The notes under the pieces are model-generated. The model ran no database searches and was not told the DNA's origin. It saw nothing but the letters and a program-made list of their open reading frames with translations. A stretch of 64,000 nt of DNA from Actinomycetota bacterium (lineage in GTDB: Bacteria > Actinomycetota > Acidimicrobiia > Acidimicrobiales > Ilumatobacteraceae). Position numbers and translations under genes: made by a program. Each line of letters opens with the position of its first letter. Position 1 is the stretch's first letter. The stretch covers positions 1 through 64,000 of the forward strand of contig CANGIP010000001.1 of the NCBI GenBank assembly GCA_947454105.1. Reading direction: 5' to 3'. Positions 51,281 to 60,887 of this stretch are shown piece by piece.

Positions 51281-52324
51281 ATGGATACTGACTCAAGGCG
51301 AAATTTCTTACGAGTGCTTGGGGGTTTTGCCGTTACAGGCTTATTTGTCAGTGAATTTACGAATCAAATAGCTCGTGCGGAAAGTCAAAGCAACAGCTTC
51401 GTTGATTGGCTATATGTCGTCCACACAAATGCAGTTTATGACTTTGACAGTCATTCAATATTTCTTCCTGTGCGTTCGGCAATTACTGGAAGAGACGGGC
51501 TACTGGCTTTCGAAATTAATGACGTCCAGCGACCTAAATTGTTGCTTGATTTAGGATTTCTTCCACCAGTCTCAGCAATTTTGGGGCTCGGCGATGGTTT
51601 ATTTGCTCTTGGTGGAACCCAAATAGTTAAACGAACTTTCTCCTTGGAAATTACCGGGGATCCGCCATACAACGACCTAAAAAAAATCCATCAACTTGCC
51701 GCACTTAACCTAGACAATGAGACGACTACTTCCACTGTTGAAATTCCGTCAAGTTGGGCCGTACAAGGTTCTATTGGTGACTTTGAGAGAGCCGATGTTC
51801 ACTCATGGCCAAGTCTTGATTCAACGTTTTTATTAGGAGTTTCTAGAAAACCAGATCAGGCGGGATTCATAAGCTGGGAGCGAAATGATTTTGCACGAGT
51901 CGACGCAAACAATTTAAATATTGTTAATGGAATTGAAGGCATTAAACCGCTTGGCGAGTTAGTTGGGGAAGCAGGTCAATTAAGCATCTTGATGACTACA
52001 AATACCCCATATTTAAGTGTCTCTGGACCATCCACCACGAATTTTTTTGAACTGCACGAACAATCGTGGTCAAAGTTTTCCGAGCTTGCAATTGGGGAAG
52101 GTTTTCTGATCACCGTTGCTGGAATGCCGTATTTTGCCTCCATCTCGCCATCTGCTTTATCAATTGAACTTTTCTCTCTCCTAAACCCAGATGTCAGAAT
52201 CACACAGCAATTAAACGGCCCATGCGAATTACTTCTGCCAGTCGCAGGCCGCGAAGACTTAGCAGTGATCATTCTCGCAGATGGCTCAATACAAACAACT
52301 TCATTTGAGGCAGGAGGGAAATGA
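51281..52324 (+). CDS. Tat-exported protein of unknown function
   Basis: The 347-residue protein begins with a Tat signal: S-R-R-N-F-L at residues 5-10, a hydrophobic stretch (VLGGFAVTGLFVSEF) and a probable cleavage after ARAE. The mature part is rich in beta strands, with repeated short units around LLDLGFLPPVSAILGLGDGLFALGG, suggestive of a propeller-like fold but not assignable. Codon use is AT-richer than in the neighbours. It overlaps the next gene and shares its transcript. Confidence 0.75.
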   Translation: MDTDSRRNFLRVLGGFAVTGLFVSEFTNQIARAESQSNSFVDWLYVVHTNAVYDFDSHSIFLPVRSAITGRDGLLAFEINDVQRPKLLLDLGFLPPVSAILGLGDGLFALGGTQIVKRTFSLEITGDPPYNDLKKIHQLAALNLDNETTTSTVEIPSSWAVQGSIGDFERADVHSWPSLDSTFLLGVSRKPDQAGFISWERNDFARVDANNLNIVNGIEGIKPLGELVGEAGQLSILMTTNTPYLSVSGPSTTNFFELHEQSWSKFSELAIGEGFLITVAGMPYFASISPSALSIELFSLLNPDVRITQQLNGPCELLLPVAGREDLAVIILADGSIQTTSFEAGGK

Positions 52325-53079
52325 TGACTTGTACGTGTGCTACCGGATGTCCAAGCAGCACAATCCAGCGAAATTACCTGTGGGCTCCTCAAGCTGAATT
52401 ACGTTACCGAACAGGGTGGTACGGCCCTTGGGGCGTTCACCCTGCCATGTCGACTTTTGCACTTGACCCAACGTTTGCTTCGCAGTTAGACAACATGATC
52501 TCTTATTTAAATAACGAATTCAGTGTTTGGAATTTGGCAATTGATTGGATCGGATCCGCTGGGACATACGTTGATTGCGACAATTATCCCTACCACTCCA
52601 CCGCTCGTGCGTTTGACCTCACTGCGATTGCTCTCACTGGAGTAAGTAGTTTTCTTATTGATAGCAACCAAAGTTGGCAAGACTCAATTGTGCATAAAAG
52701 GCGCTACTTATCGATGATTTGTGCTGCTCGTATGTTCTTCGGTTCTGGGGGTGTCCTAGGTGCTGGTTTTCCTGGGCACCAAAATCATATTCATATTGAC
52801 AATTGGCATTCACTTAACACCTTGAACTTAGGCAGCATTTCCGACAGGGGAATACTTCGTCAAATTCTAAATTGCTACGAAAATCCACTCGTTAACATTG
52901 ATGGCTCAGCCGTCTGGAATTATGTAGACGAATATTTCTTGAATAGCCTTTTGACGAAAATCAAGATGAACTGCACACATCCGACTAGTTCCATTTGGAA
53001 TACGCTTGGGTTCCTGCATTTAATAGTGAAACACGGTGTTGCTAATCAATCTGCTGGTTTTTATACAGGCAATTGCTAA
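52321..53079 (+). CDS. M15/extensin-like zinc metallopeptidase candidate
   Basis: The 252-residue protein carries the ligand pattern of the LAS/M15 peptidase group: His92-x6-Asp99 in YHSTARAFDL and His156-x-His158 in GHQNHIHIDN. These are the zinc ligands of D-Ala-D-Ala carboxypeptidase-like and extensin-like enzymes that cut peptidoglycan peptides. No signal peptide is present on this frame. AGGAGGG precedes the paired ATGs at 52321 and 52324. The sequence is cysteine-rich near the N-terminus (C4, C6, C10). Catalysis is inferred, as overall similarity is low. Confidence 0.68.
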   Translation: MMTCTCATGCPSSTIQRNYLWAPQAELRYRTGWYGPWGVHPAMSTFALDPTFASQLDNMISYLNNEFSVWNLAIDWIGSAGTYVDCDNYPYHSTARAFDLTAIALTGVSSFLIDSNQSWQDSIVHKRRYLSMICAARMFFGSGGVLGAGFPGHQNHIHIDNWHSLNTLNLGSISDRGILRQILNCYENPLVNIDGSAVWNYVDEYFLNSLLTKIKMNCTHPTSSIWNTLGFLHLIVKHGVANQSAGFYTGNC

Positions 53080-53090
53080 ACGAGTCAATT

Positions 53091-54155
53091 ATGCGCAAAA
53101 TCCGTTATCGCCTTCTCCTAACAACAATTCTGATTGATCTGACATTAATTGCTACAGCCTGCTCATCAGATTCCGCCTCCGTTATTAGTAGTGTGCCACT
53201 CCCCCTCGACACGATTACGCAAGCTACTTCCGAAGATTCAACGTCAACTTCGCGACCGTTTGTATTTACTGAAAACAATCGACAGCCACCAAAAACCATT
53301 CCAACCGTCACCATGGTTACGGCGCCACCTAATTCCGAAGATCCAATTCCCATCGAAACGGGTACTTGTCAAGGGCCAGCATGTTTTGCGGCGGTCGTCA
53401 GCAAAAACCGTTTGATTTTGATAAATTTCGGCGACACTAGATTAGAAATTCATGACCGTAAGCAAGACGGTTCCTTTGATGTTCCTTACTATTTTGACTT
53501 GCCAGCAGGCAGAAATGAATATGGATTATTTCCTTCCCTCATCACAATAGGCCCTGATGATGTGGCATACGTCCAAATGCCCAGTTCTGGCACCGATCCT
53601 TTGGGCAAAATATACGCAATCTCGACGGACGATATGCAGGCGGCCATAATAGGTGAAAGTAAAGTTTCTTCAGACATGTCAGGCGACGGAGAATTTATTT
53701 TCACGTCGCAAGGCGTCGCTTATAAATCTTGTTGCAATCCGCCGGGATCAAATGACTCTGAACTCGTTATGAACTGGTTGTTCCTTCGTGAAAATTCACG
53801 CCATGAAGTGAGCTTAATATTCGTAACTTTCGAATCAAATAGCAAAATTTCCATCAATCGTTTAGAGCAAGATGGAACTTCACTGATTTGGAATATTGAT
53901 GATGCACCTGAGGGGGCAAAATCTGCTCTTCGCTCAATTGCAACATGCGATGGCGGAGCAGAAGTGTGGCTTCAAAATGCCTCTGACGGTATTTTGTATG
54001 TCCTAGCACCCGACGGTTCAACACATCGCCAAGACTTTCAAGGCACTTCGTTAATAGCACTTGACCCTTTGGGTGGTGGATACCTTCGAAATAGTGAAGG
54101 TCTACCAATTTTGGAGCAAACTAACCCGACTCTCAGTGGGGAATTATGTTTGTGA
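53091..54155 (+). CDS. Lipoprotein of unknown function, third gene of the cassette
   Basis: The protein has a lipoprotein signal ending L-I-A-T-A-C with Cys24 (counting from ATG 53091). A Ser/Thr/Pro-rich linker of about 70 residues follows, then a beta-rich domain with C-Q-G-P-A-C and S-C-C-N cysteine pairs. Repeated patterns such as FPSLITIGPDDVAYVQ suggest a propeller or repeat fold. The frame can open with a TTG at 53073 that overlaps the peptidase gene, but ATG 53091 fits the signal better. Function unknown; probably surface-exposed. Confidence 0.7.
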   Translation: MRKIRYRLLLTTILIDLTLIATACSSDSASVISSVPLPLDTITQATSEDSTSTSRPFVFTENNRQPPKTIPTVTMVTAPPNSEDPIPIETGTCQGPACFAAVVSKNRLILINFGDTRLEIHDRKQDGSFDVPYYFDLPAGRNEYGLFPSLITIGPDDVAYVQMPSSGTDPLGKIYAISTDDMQAAIIGESKVSSDMSGDGEFIFTSQGVAYKSCCNPPGSNDSELVMNWLFLRENSRHEVSLIFVTFESNSKISINRLEQDGTSLIWNIDDAPEGAKSALRSIATCDGGAEVWLQNASDGILYVLAPDGSTHRQDFQGTSLIALDPLGGGYLRNSEGLPILEQTNPTLSGELCL

Positions 54156-54230
54156 AGCGGACACGAATATCGGCAACATTCCTAGTTACAGCACATCTTT
54201 GGCTCGCGTTGAAACGGTTAGCGTGAAGGT

Positions 54231-55883
54231 ATGCCCGAGTTTGAATTCACCGAAATTTTCCCCCTAGGTAAAGACACCACTCCCTATCGATTGGTCACCA
54301 CCGAAGGCGTCAGTACCTTTGAAACTCCCGAAGGAACCTTCTTAAAAGTTTCCCCCGAAGCAATCACCCGTATCACCCAAGAAGCCATGCGCGACATTGC
54401 CCACTTCTTGCGTCCTGGCCATCTTCAACAATTGCGCAATATCCTCGATGATCCCGAAGCCAGCGATAACGACCGGTTCGTTGCGCTTGATCTATTAAAG
54501 AATGCGGCAATTGCAGCCAGCGGAATTTTGCCGATGTGTCAAGACACGGGTACTGCAATCGTCAAAGGTAAAAAAGGTCAGTTCGTTTTCAGTGGTAACG
54601 GCGACGAAGAAGCAATTGCTCGCGGCGTGTACAACACGTACCTCACAAGCAACCTTCGCTATAGCCAGATGGCTCCGCTCACGATGTACGACGAAGTCAA
54701 CACTGGCAACAACTTGCCAGCCGAAATCAAGATCAGTGCAGTTGATGGAGACGCCTACAAATTTTTGTTCATGGCCAAAGGTGGCGGCAGCGCCAACAAG
54801 AGCTATCTCTTTCAAGAAACGAAGGCTTTGCTCAATGACAAGTCTTTATTCCCTTGGCTTTTTGAAAAGATGAAGTCACTCGGAACTGCTGCTTGCCCGC
54901 CCTATCACCTTGCAGTTGTTATCGGTGGAACATCAGCCGAACAAGCAGTTGAAACAGCAAAGCTTGCGAGCGCGCGTTATTTGGACACGTTGCCAACAGT
55001 AGGCAGCAAGCTCGGTCACGCATTCCGCGATCTTGATATGGAACAACGCATCTTGAAGTTGTCGCAAGAGACCGGAATTGGTGCACAGTTCGGCGGAAAG
55101 TATTTCTGTCACGATGTGCGCGTGATTCGCTTGCCACGACATGGCGCATCATGTCCAGTTGCAATGGCGGTGTCATGCTCAGCCGACCGACAAATGCTTG
55201 GCAAGATCACCAAAGACGGAATCTTCCTTGAACAACTCGAAACCGATCCCGCACGTTTCTTGCCCGAGGTAACGCACGACGATTTACAAGACACACCGGT
55301 CGTGCAAATTGATCTCAATCAACCCATGAGTGCGATCCGTGCCGAACTGGGCAAATACCCAGTGAAAACTCGCGTCATGTTGACTGGCCCGCTTGTTGTT
55401 GCACGCGATATTGCGCACGCCAAACTCAAAGAACGTATTGATGCCGGACTTGGTTTGCCCGACTACATGAAAGACATGGCCGTCTATTACGCCGGCCCAG
55501 CAAAGACCCCCGAAGGTATGGCGTCTGGTTCATTTGGCCCAACCACGGCTGGTCGCATGGACAGTTATGTCGACGAGTTCCAGGCCAATGGTGGAAGCTT
55601 TGTGATGTTGGCCAAGGGCAACCGATCAAAGGCCGTCACCGATGCCTGCAAAAAGCACGGTGGTTTCTACCTTGGGTCGATTGGTGGACCTGCGGCTCGC
55701 CTGGCCCAAGACTGCATCACCAAAGTCGAGGTCTTGGAGTACGCCGAATTAGGTATGGAGGCCGTGTGGAAGATCGAAGTTCAAGACTTCCCCGCTTTCA
55801 TCGTTGTTGATGACAAGGGCAACGACTTTTTTGACCTGGTGAATAAGCCTTTTGGCGGCACCCCGGTCAGCCTGAAGAAATAA
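54231..55883 (+). CDS. Fumarate hydratase class I (Fe-S type)
   Basis: This 550-residue protein is a full-length two-domain class I fumarase. It has the cluster cysteine in [37 protein letters not shown] and a C-terminal domain with [15 protein letters not shown]. It interconverts fumarate and malate in the TCA cycle and depends on a [4Fe-4S] cluster, presumably made by the SUF system. Base composition returns to the window average here, marking the right edge of the AT-rich cassette. Confidence 0.95.
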   Translation: MPEFEFTEIFPLGKDTTPYRLVTTEGVSTFETPEGTFLKVSPEAITRITQEAMRDIAHFLRPGHLQQLRNILDDPEASDNDRFVALDLLKNAAIAASGILPMCQDTGTAIVKGKKGQFVFSGNGDEEAIARGVYNTYLTSNLRYSQMAPLTMYDEVNTGNNLPAEIKISAVDGDAYKFLFMAKGGGSANKSYLFQETKALLNDKSLFPWLFEKMKSLGTAACPPYHLAVVIGGTSAEQAVETAKLASARYLDTLPTVGSKLGHAFRDLDMEQRILKLSQETGIGAQFGGKYFCHDVRVIRLPRHGASCPVAMAVSCSADRQMLGKITKDGIFLEQLETDPARFLPEVTHDDLQDTPVVQIDLNQPMSAIRAELGKYPVKTRVMLTGPLVVARDIAHAKLKERIDAGLGLPDYMKDMAVYYAGPAKTPEGMASGSFGPTTAGRMDSYVDEFQANGGSFVMLAKGNRSKAVTDACKKHGGFYLGSIGGPAARLAQDCITKVEVLEYAELGMEAVWKIEVQDFPAFIVVDDKGNDFFDLVNKPFGGTPVSLKK

Positions 55884-55886
55884 CCC

Positions 55887-55958
55887 GTCCATTTCACCCA
55901 CTTTGGAATATGGCTGCCGCTAGGCGGTAACTATCTTCCAAAGTGGCAGGAAATGGAC
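55887..55958. repeat. Hairpin repeat at a convergent gene junction, copy 2
   Basis: Nested perfect arms: GTCCATTTC (55887-55895) with GAAATGGAC (55950-55958), and CCACTTTGGAA (55898-55908) with TTCCAAAGTGG (55936-55946). A central CCGC-TAG-GCGG stem sits inside. It matches the element at 35476-35524 in reverse complement, and both lie just after a plus-strand stop facing a minus-strand stop. A family of terminator-like repeats is likely. Confidence 0.75.
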
Positions 55959-55962
55959 AGCG

Positions 55963-56790
55963 TTATGGGCGGGGGTCAAGGAGAGTGGAGAGGCGAAGTT
56001 CGCCTTCTCGGGTTTGACCGCCATCACGCAAAAACTTTTCCATCGCTTCACGCGCCCCTGGTCCGCCCAAAGTCGCACTGAACGCATTTCCTTCGGCCAA
56101 CAAATCTTGCGGGACTTCTTTCTCGGCACGTATCACCGAGGCCTTACCCGCAGCAATCGCATGAGCGGGAAATGACGCAATTCTTTTAGCCATCCTCTCC
56201 ACGAACGGCCACAACTCGTCCTTCGGCAACGAGCGGTTCACCCATCCATATCGCTCGGCATCAACTGCATCAAAATCATCACAGCCCAACACCACTTCGA
56301 GCGCTCGCGATCGACCCATCAAACGAGCAAGACGTTGCGTTCCACTTCCACCAGGAATGATCCCTAGTCCAACTTCAGGTTGATTGAACACTGCACCCGG
56401 GTGATCTCCATGAGGCAAGACGGCGAATCGCATATCGCAACTCAACGCCAATTCACTTCCTCCGCCACCCACACGACCTTCAATGACAGCAATCGTCGCC
56501 TTAGGCATCGTACGCAGCGTCTCACACATCACGTGATAAGGATTCAATTCAGTCGCAGGAGGAGTTTCTGTTGGGAAAGTCAAAATCGCTTCAACATCAA
56601 AGTGAGCGATAAAGAAATCTGGGTTCGCCGACGAGATAAGAACGACTCGTATTTCATCATCAACGGCAAGATCGCTAATCACTTGCATCGTTTCAAGAAA
56701 GAAATCAAATGTGAACAAATTGATCGGCGGACTATTCAGCACGATCCGCGCAATTCCGTCAGCCTTAGTTATAGAGAGACCTGTTCCCAT
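55963..56790 (-). CDS. Enoyl-CoA hydratase/isomerase family protein
   Basis: The 275-residue crotonase-fold protein keeps both catalytic glutamates: one in GRVGGGGSELALSCD and one in NQPEVGLGIIPGGSGTQRL. The oxyanion-hole region and a typical N-terminal VLNSPPINLF are present. A true hydratase of fatty-acid or branched-chain breakdown is therefore likely. The substrate chain length cannot be told. It is transcribed toward the fumarase gene across a hairpin repeat. Confidence 0.9.
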   Translation of the reverse strand: MGTGLSITKADGIARIVLNSPPINLFTFDFFLETMQVISDLAVDDEIRVVLISSANPDFFIAHFDVEAILTFPTETPPATELNPYHVMCETLRTMPKATIAVIEGRVGGGGSELALSCDMRFAVLPHGDHPGAVFNQPEVGLGIIPGGSGTQRLARLMGRSRALEVVLGCDDFDAVDAERYGWVNRSLPKDELWPFVERMAKRIASFPAHAIAAGKASVIRAEKEVPQDLLAEGNAFSATLGGPGAREAMEKFLRDGGQTREGELRLSTLLDPRP

Positions 56791-56832
56791 TGATTTCCCC
56801 CATCAATAGATATCGCCTGATTTGTAATGCGA

Positions 56833-57741
56833 TTACTTCAGAAGTGATTTCACCATTGAACGAGTGTCAGCAACTTCATCTGGTGTCGCACCAAATTCAA
56901 CGGCGGCAAAATCGGTGACTCCAATGTCAGCCAAAGCCATGATGCGATCGGCAACTTCGGAAGCGCTTCCGATAATTGCGATATCGGCCGGACCTGCAGC
57001 GCCTTCTTTGTCGAGCATCGCGCGATAGCTCGGCAACTGTCCGTACACCACGAATACTTGCGCTGCACGTTGCAAGGCTGCTTCACGATCGTTCGTCACA
57101 CACACGGGCAATGCGGCGATGACGCGCGTTGAATCGCGGCCAGCTTTTTCAGCCGCTGCCTTCAAAGTAGGAATGGTGTGATTAGCCAAAGTCTGAGGAC
57201 CAGTGCACCACGTAAGCGTTCCATCAGCAAGGGCAGCAGTCACCTTGAGCATCTGCTCGCCGAGGGCAGCGATCACAACGTTGGGGCGTGTTCCGCCAGG
57301 CACGCTGACTCCACCATTGACGTTGAATGCTTCACCAGCGTGCGCAACCGGCTTGCCTTCAAGCAACGGCATCATCACTTCAAGGTACTCACGCATGTGA
57401 CGCACGGGCTTATCAAAGCTCATACCCCACATCGACTCAACAACAATTTGATGACTGAGTCCAATACCCAGGCACAGACGTCCACCAGCAGCAGCATTTA
57501 CCGTGAGAGCTTGTTGAGCCATCATCATCGGGTGACGCGGATACGTCGGCACAACGCTCGTTCCGAGTTCGATACGAGGAACTTCACGACCAATCACTGC
57601 TAACGCAGTCAGCGCATCATGACCAAAAATCTGCGGAGCCCAATAGCTCGCAAAACCATCGGCTTCGGCCCTTCGAGCCTCAGCCACCATGGCGTCAATT
57701 GTTCCGTCGTTTGAAGCTCCACCAAAAATTCCTATGCGCAT
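56833..57741 (-). CDS. LLM-class F420-dependent oxidoreductase
   Basis: The 302-residue luciferase-like protein starts MRIGIFGGASNDGTIDAMVAEARRAEADGFASYWAPQIFGHDALT, typical of actinobacterial F420-dependent LLM enzymes. ELGTSVVPTYPRHPMMMAQQALTVNAAAGGRLCLGIGLSH is the signature of the family. The substrate is unknown. It is a different subfamily from the LLM gene in the pyrimidine operon. It lies upstream of the enoyl-CoA hydratase on the same strand, 42 bases apart. Confidence 0.9.
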   Translation of the reverse strand: MRIGIFGGASNDGTIDAMVAEARRAEADGFASYWAPQIFGHDALTALAVIGREVPRIELGTSVVPTYPRHPMMMAQQALTVNAAAGGRLCLGIGLSHQIVVESMWGMSFDKPVRHMREYLEVMMPLLEGKPVAHAGEAFNVNGGVSVPGGTRPNVVIAALGEQMLKVTAALADGTLTWCTGPQTLANHTIPTLKAAAEKAGRDSTRVIAALPVCVTNDREAALQRAAQVFVVYGQLPSYRAMLDKEGAAGPADIAIIGSASEVADRIMALADIGVTDFAAVEFGATPDEVADTRSMVKSLLK

Positions 57742-57786
57742 GGGCTAACCATAACCCCAAAATGGCACGACAGAAGTACTGAAGAC

Positions 57787-59403
57787 TTAGGCGAGGCTGA
57801 CGAGCTCAAGCCAGTCATGGCTGAAGTAATCAACCTGACCGTCAGGCATGAGCAAAACTTTGGTTGGCTTGAGATGCTCAACAAATTCGGTGTCGTGACT
57901 CACGAAAATGATGGCACCCTTCCAACCCGACAGTGCATTTGCGACGGCTTCACGACTTGAGGGATCAAGGTTGTTCGTTGGTTCGTCAAGTAACAACAAA
58001 TTGTTACGTCCGACCATCAACATCGCGAGCGCGAGTTTCGTCTTTTCTCCGCCCGACAAGGTTCCCGATTTCTGGTTGACCTTGTCGCCAGATAATCCGA
58101 ACATTCCGAGCAAAGCTCGAAGCTGTGTCTCCGTGAGCGAAACCCCAGCTGGAACTTCGCGACGAATGTTTTCTAAAAGAGTTGCATCGGTGTTGAGATT
58201 GTCATGTTCTTGGGCGTAGTAGCCGCAATTCACCTGGTGACCAAATGAAAAATCACCTAGGTCAGCTTTAGTTTCGCCTGCAAGAATTCGCAGCAAACTT
58301 GTTTTACCAGCACCATTTAAACCAAGTACCAATAAACGTTCTCCGCGTCCAAGATCGAACGTGACATCTTCGAACACTGGTGGTCCGCCATAGCCCTTAC
58401 ACAAATGCTTCGTCTCGATAACCGTGACGCCACATGGTGGCGGGTCAGGAAACTTCACTTGTAAAACACGTCCACCAGTTGGGGCAACGACTTTTTCGCC
58501 TTGCAAACGATCAATGCGCTTTTCAATGCTGTGCGCCATTGCAGCTTTCGTTGCTTTGGCTCCAAAGCGATCAACGACTGTCTGTAGTCGATTGATTTCT
58601 TTCGCCTGCAATGCAGCCTTCTTAATCATGCGCTCTTCGTCTTCGGCACGCGAACGTCGGTACTGGCTATATGTGCCTTTGTATTCGACAATATGACCCG
58701 TCGCGTCTTCGGCGTCGCGGTCTAAGTGCAATACACGAGTAATCGCTTCGTCAAGCAGATCAAGGTCGTGGCTGATCACTAAAAGCGCACCGCGATATTG
58801 ACGCAAGAAACCTAGCAACCAAGTTTTGGCATCAACGTCTAAGTGGTTCGTTGGCTCGTCAAGCAACAACGCATCGCTTCCGGCAAACAAAATTCGCGAC
58901 AATTCAACTCGACGTCGTTCACCACCCGACAAAACACCGACCGGAAGATCTAGACGAGCACCACTCATACCGAGGCCAGCTGCAATACTGCGCGCTTCAC
59001 TCTCGGCCGCGTATCCACCTTTGATAGAAAATTCTTCTTCGGCCTTGCTGTATCGCGAGACATTGCGCTCACTCGCATCTTCTTCCATCGCGATACGCAG
59101 CTTTTCAAGACGCATCAAATCGTCGTCAATGTTGCGGCCAGACAGAATGTGAGAAATCGCGGTGCGTCCGTCGTAAATGCCGGCAATGCGTGGATCTTGA
59201 GGAAGGTAGCCAAAACCACCTTTACGCATAATCTTTCCAGCGATCGGTTCGGCTTCTCCACCTAACATTTTGAAAAGAGTCGTCTTTCCCGCTCCGTTGC
59301 GACCAACGAGTCCGACCTTGTCCTTAGGCATGACGGTGAAGGTGGCGTTCTCAACAACGAGACGACCACCAATCTCGACCGAAAGCGATTGGACCTGAAG
59401 CAC
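57787..59403 (-). CDS. ABC-F family ATPase
   Basis: The 538-residue protein has two ABC ATPase domains and no membrane segments. Domain 1 shows GRNGAGKTT, LSGGERRRVEL and LLLDEPTNHLD; domain 2 shows GLNGAGKTS, LSGGEKTKLAL and LLLDEPTNNLD. The charged linker (RSRAEDEERMIKKAALQAKEINRLQ) fits the interdomain arm. ABC-F proteins act on the ribosome in translation or antibiotic protection. The start is GTG 59403, eight bases after a GAGGGG-like site is not available, so GAGG directly upstream is used. Confidence 0.92.
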   Translation of the reverse strand: MLQVQSLSVEIGGRLVVENATFTVMPKDKVGLVGRNGAGKTTLFKMLGGEAEPIAGKIMRKGGFGYLPQDPRIAGIYDGRTAISHILSGRNIDDDLMRLEKLRIAMEEDASERNVSRYSKAEEEFSIKGGYAAESEARSIAAGLGMSGARLDLPVGVLSGGERRRVELSRILFAGSDALLLDEPTNHLDVDAKTWLLGFLRQYRGALLVISHDLDLLDEAITRVLHLDRDAEDATGHIVEYKGTYSQYRRSRAEDEERMIKKAALQAKEINRLQTVVDRFGAKATKAAMAHSIEKRIDRLQGEKVVAPTGGRVLQVKFPDPPPCGVTVIETKHLCKGYGGPPVFEDVTFDLGRGERLLVLGLNGAGKTSLLRILAGETKADLGDFSFGHQVNCGYYAQEHDNLNTDATLLENIRREVPAGVSLTETQLRALLGMFGLSGDKVNQKSGTLSGGEKTKLALAMLMVGRNNLLLLDEPTNNLDPSSREAVANALSGWKGAIIFVSHDTEFVEHLKPTKVLLMPDGQVDYFSHDWLELVSLA

Positions 59404-59473
59404 CCCTCAAGTGTGTTGGTTCAAAACGCCATGCGCAACCACCGTGACAGGTATCCGCGATTTATCTTGCTAT

Positions 59474-60424
59474 TTACGAACCTGTTGTCGTTGGAACAGT
59501 CGGCGCAGATGTTGTTGCTGGGACGGTGGTTGCGACAGCAACAGTCGTATTTGTAGGTGTGGAAGTACTCACACTCACGATAGAGGTTGATGTCGCATCA
59601 ACTACTGTCGTGTCAACAACCGTCACAATGGGTGGAACATTCGTGAGCGGAGCATCATCTTTGAATTCAACTTTGAGACACTCACCAGGCGCCCCTCCAG
59701 GAGCATTGCCCAACACTTTGATAATTGAATCCATCAATAAAACATTTCCAGCATCGACCGGATGGATCCCGTCCTTCCACAACATCCCAGGAGTCTTTGA
59801 AATTTCACGCCAATCAACGAGCCACAAATTGTCGCGTGTCTTTACTTCTTCTTCAATCACAGCATTAACTTCTTGAATAAATGGTTTGTACTCTGTTGCC
59901 GTGAGAATGATCACAGGACGTGGAGCCAACTCATCAAGAATCTTGTCAAGGTATTCCTTGTAGACATCTTGTTTCTTGCCATAGTTGGTTCCAAGAAAGA
60001 GAACTGCAGCATCGAAGCCCTGGGGCAATTTCTTCTTCACAATACGCAAGCCAAGATCAATGAAACGGCCGCGTTCAGCTTCTACCGCAACTTGCCAACC
60101 CAAAGGAACCAAGCGATCGCAGGCCATGTTGCTATAGCGACGAGACACAGCGGCAAAAATTGAATCGCCGATCATCAAAAGTCGCGGTCCATTGGAAAGT
60201 TCGCCGACTGTGAGCGGGCGACTCTCTACCGGTGTTGAAGTTTCGCTTACTGAATTGACGGCCGTTGTTGACACTTGGTCTGGCAAATTGCCGATACCAG
60301 CAACGGTTCCACTTACTGCAGTAGTTGTGGCTCCGTCAGAACCAGTCGAACCGCAAGAGACAGAAGCGATGAGCAAAACTGCGAGAACGGAACTGCGACG
60401 CAAGTTGTGTCGAGAAAATCTCAT
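59474..60424 (-). CDS. SGNH/GDSL-hydrolase-like lipoprotein with a Thr/Val-rich tail
   Basis: The 316-residue precursor has a lipoprotein signal ending ASVSC, then a Thr-rich linker and an SGNH domain. The nucleophile motif is M-I-G-D-S-I, the Asn block GTNYGKK and the catalytic pair in W-K-D-G-I-H-P. The C-terminal 50 residues are a low-complexity Thr/Val/Ser tail. Similar domains are fused to membrane acyltransferases, so an envelope acyl esterase is likely. The start overlaps the mscL stop by four bases. Confidence 0.85.
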   Translation of the reverse strand: MRFSRHNLRRSSVLAVLLIASVSCGSTGSDGATTTAVSGTVAGIGNLPDQVSTTAVNSVSETSTPVESRPLTVGELSNGPRLLMIGDSIFAAVSRRYSNMACDRLVPLGWQVAVEAERGRFIDLGLRIVKKKLPQGFDAAVLFLGTNYGKKQDVYKEYLDKILDELAPRPVIILTATEYKPFIQEVNAVIEEEVKTRDNLWLVDWREISKTPGMLWKDGIHPVDAGNVLLMDSIIKVLGNAPGGAPGECLKVEFKDDAPLTNVPPIVTVVDTTVVDATSTSIVSVSTSTPTNTTVAVATTVPATTSAPTVPTTTGS

Positions 60425-60828
60425 TGAGCAGTGCCCTGTTCACGAATCGCTTTCAGTTCATCACGAATAGAAGTCAAAAGCACAATGTCCGCTGTCGGTG
60501 GCGCAACTGCTTCAGTCCCTGTGGCCTTGTTATATGCCTTCAACATCAAAAAGAGAACAAAGGAGATTGAAATGAAAGTGACCGCAACCGTCAAAAAAGC
60601 ACCGAAGCGAATCTCGGCATCATTGACATGAACGATGAGTGCGTCATCAAAATTTGGAGTCCCAAAAGGAATTGCCACGATCGGCATCACAACTTCTTCA
60701 ACCATCGCTTTTACGAGGCCCGAAAACGCTCCACCGATGACGAAACCAACCGCAATGGCCAGCAGGTTTCCCTTATTAATGAAGTCACGAAATTCTTTGA
60801 AAAGTTTGGTTAATCGAAGGCTTTTCAT
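60421..60828 (-). CDS. mscL: Large-conductance mechanosensitive channel
   Basis: The 135-residue protein is MscL: FRDFINKGNLLAIAVGFVIGGAFSGLVKAMVEEVVMPIV forms the N-terminal helix and pore helix, followed by a periplasmic loop, a second helix (AFLTVAVTFISISFVLFLMLKAYN) and a C-terminal cytoplasmic bundle. It opens under membrane tension to release solutes on osmotic downshock. It is the first gene of a two-gene transcript with the SGNH lipoprotein. Confidence 0.96.
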   Translation of the reverse strand: MKSLRLTKLFKEFRDFINKGNLLAIAVGFVIGGAFSGLVKAMVEEVVMPIVAIPFGTPNFDDALIVHVNDAEIRFGAFLTVAVTFISISFVLFLMLKAYNKATGTEAVAPPTADIVLLTSIRDELKAIREQGTAQ

Positions 60829-60887
60829 AATGAATCAAGAATACCCGTGTAGAACTCAAAGGACCCGAATAGGTATGGTGACAATCC

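Noticed and set aside
51058-54230. Prophage or transposon ends around the AT-rich cassette
   Set aside because: No integrase, transposase, tRNA gene or matching terminal repeats were seen; only base composition and gene type suggest transfer.
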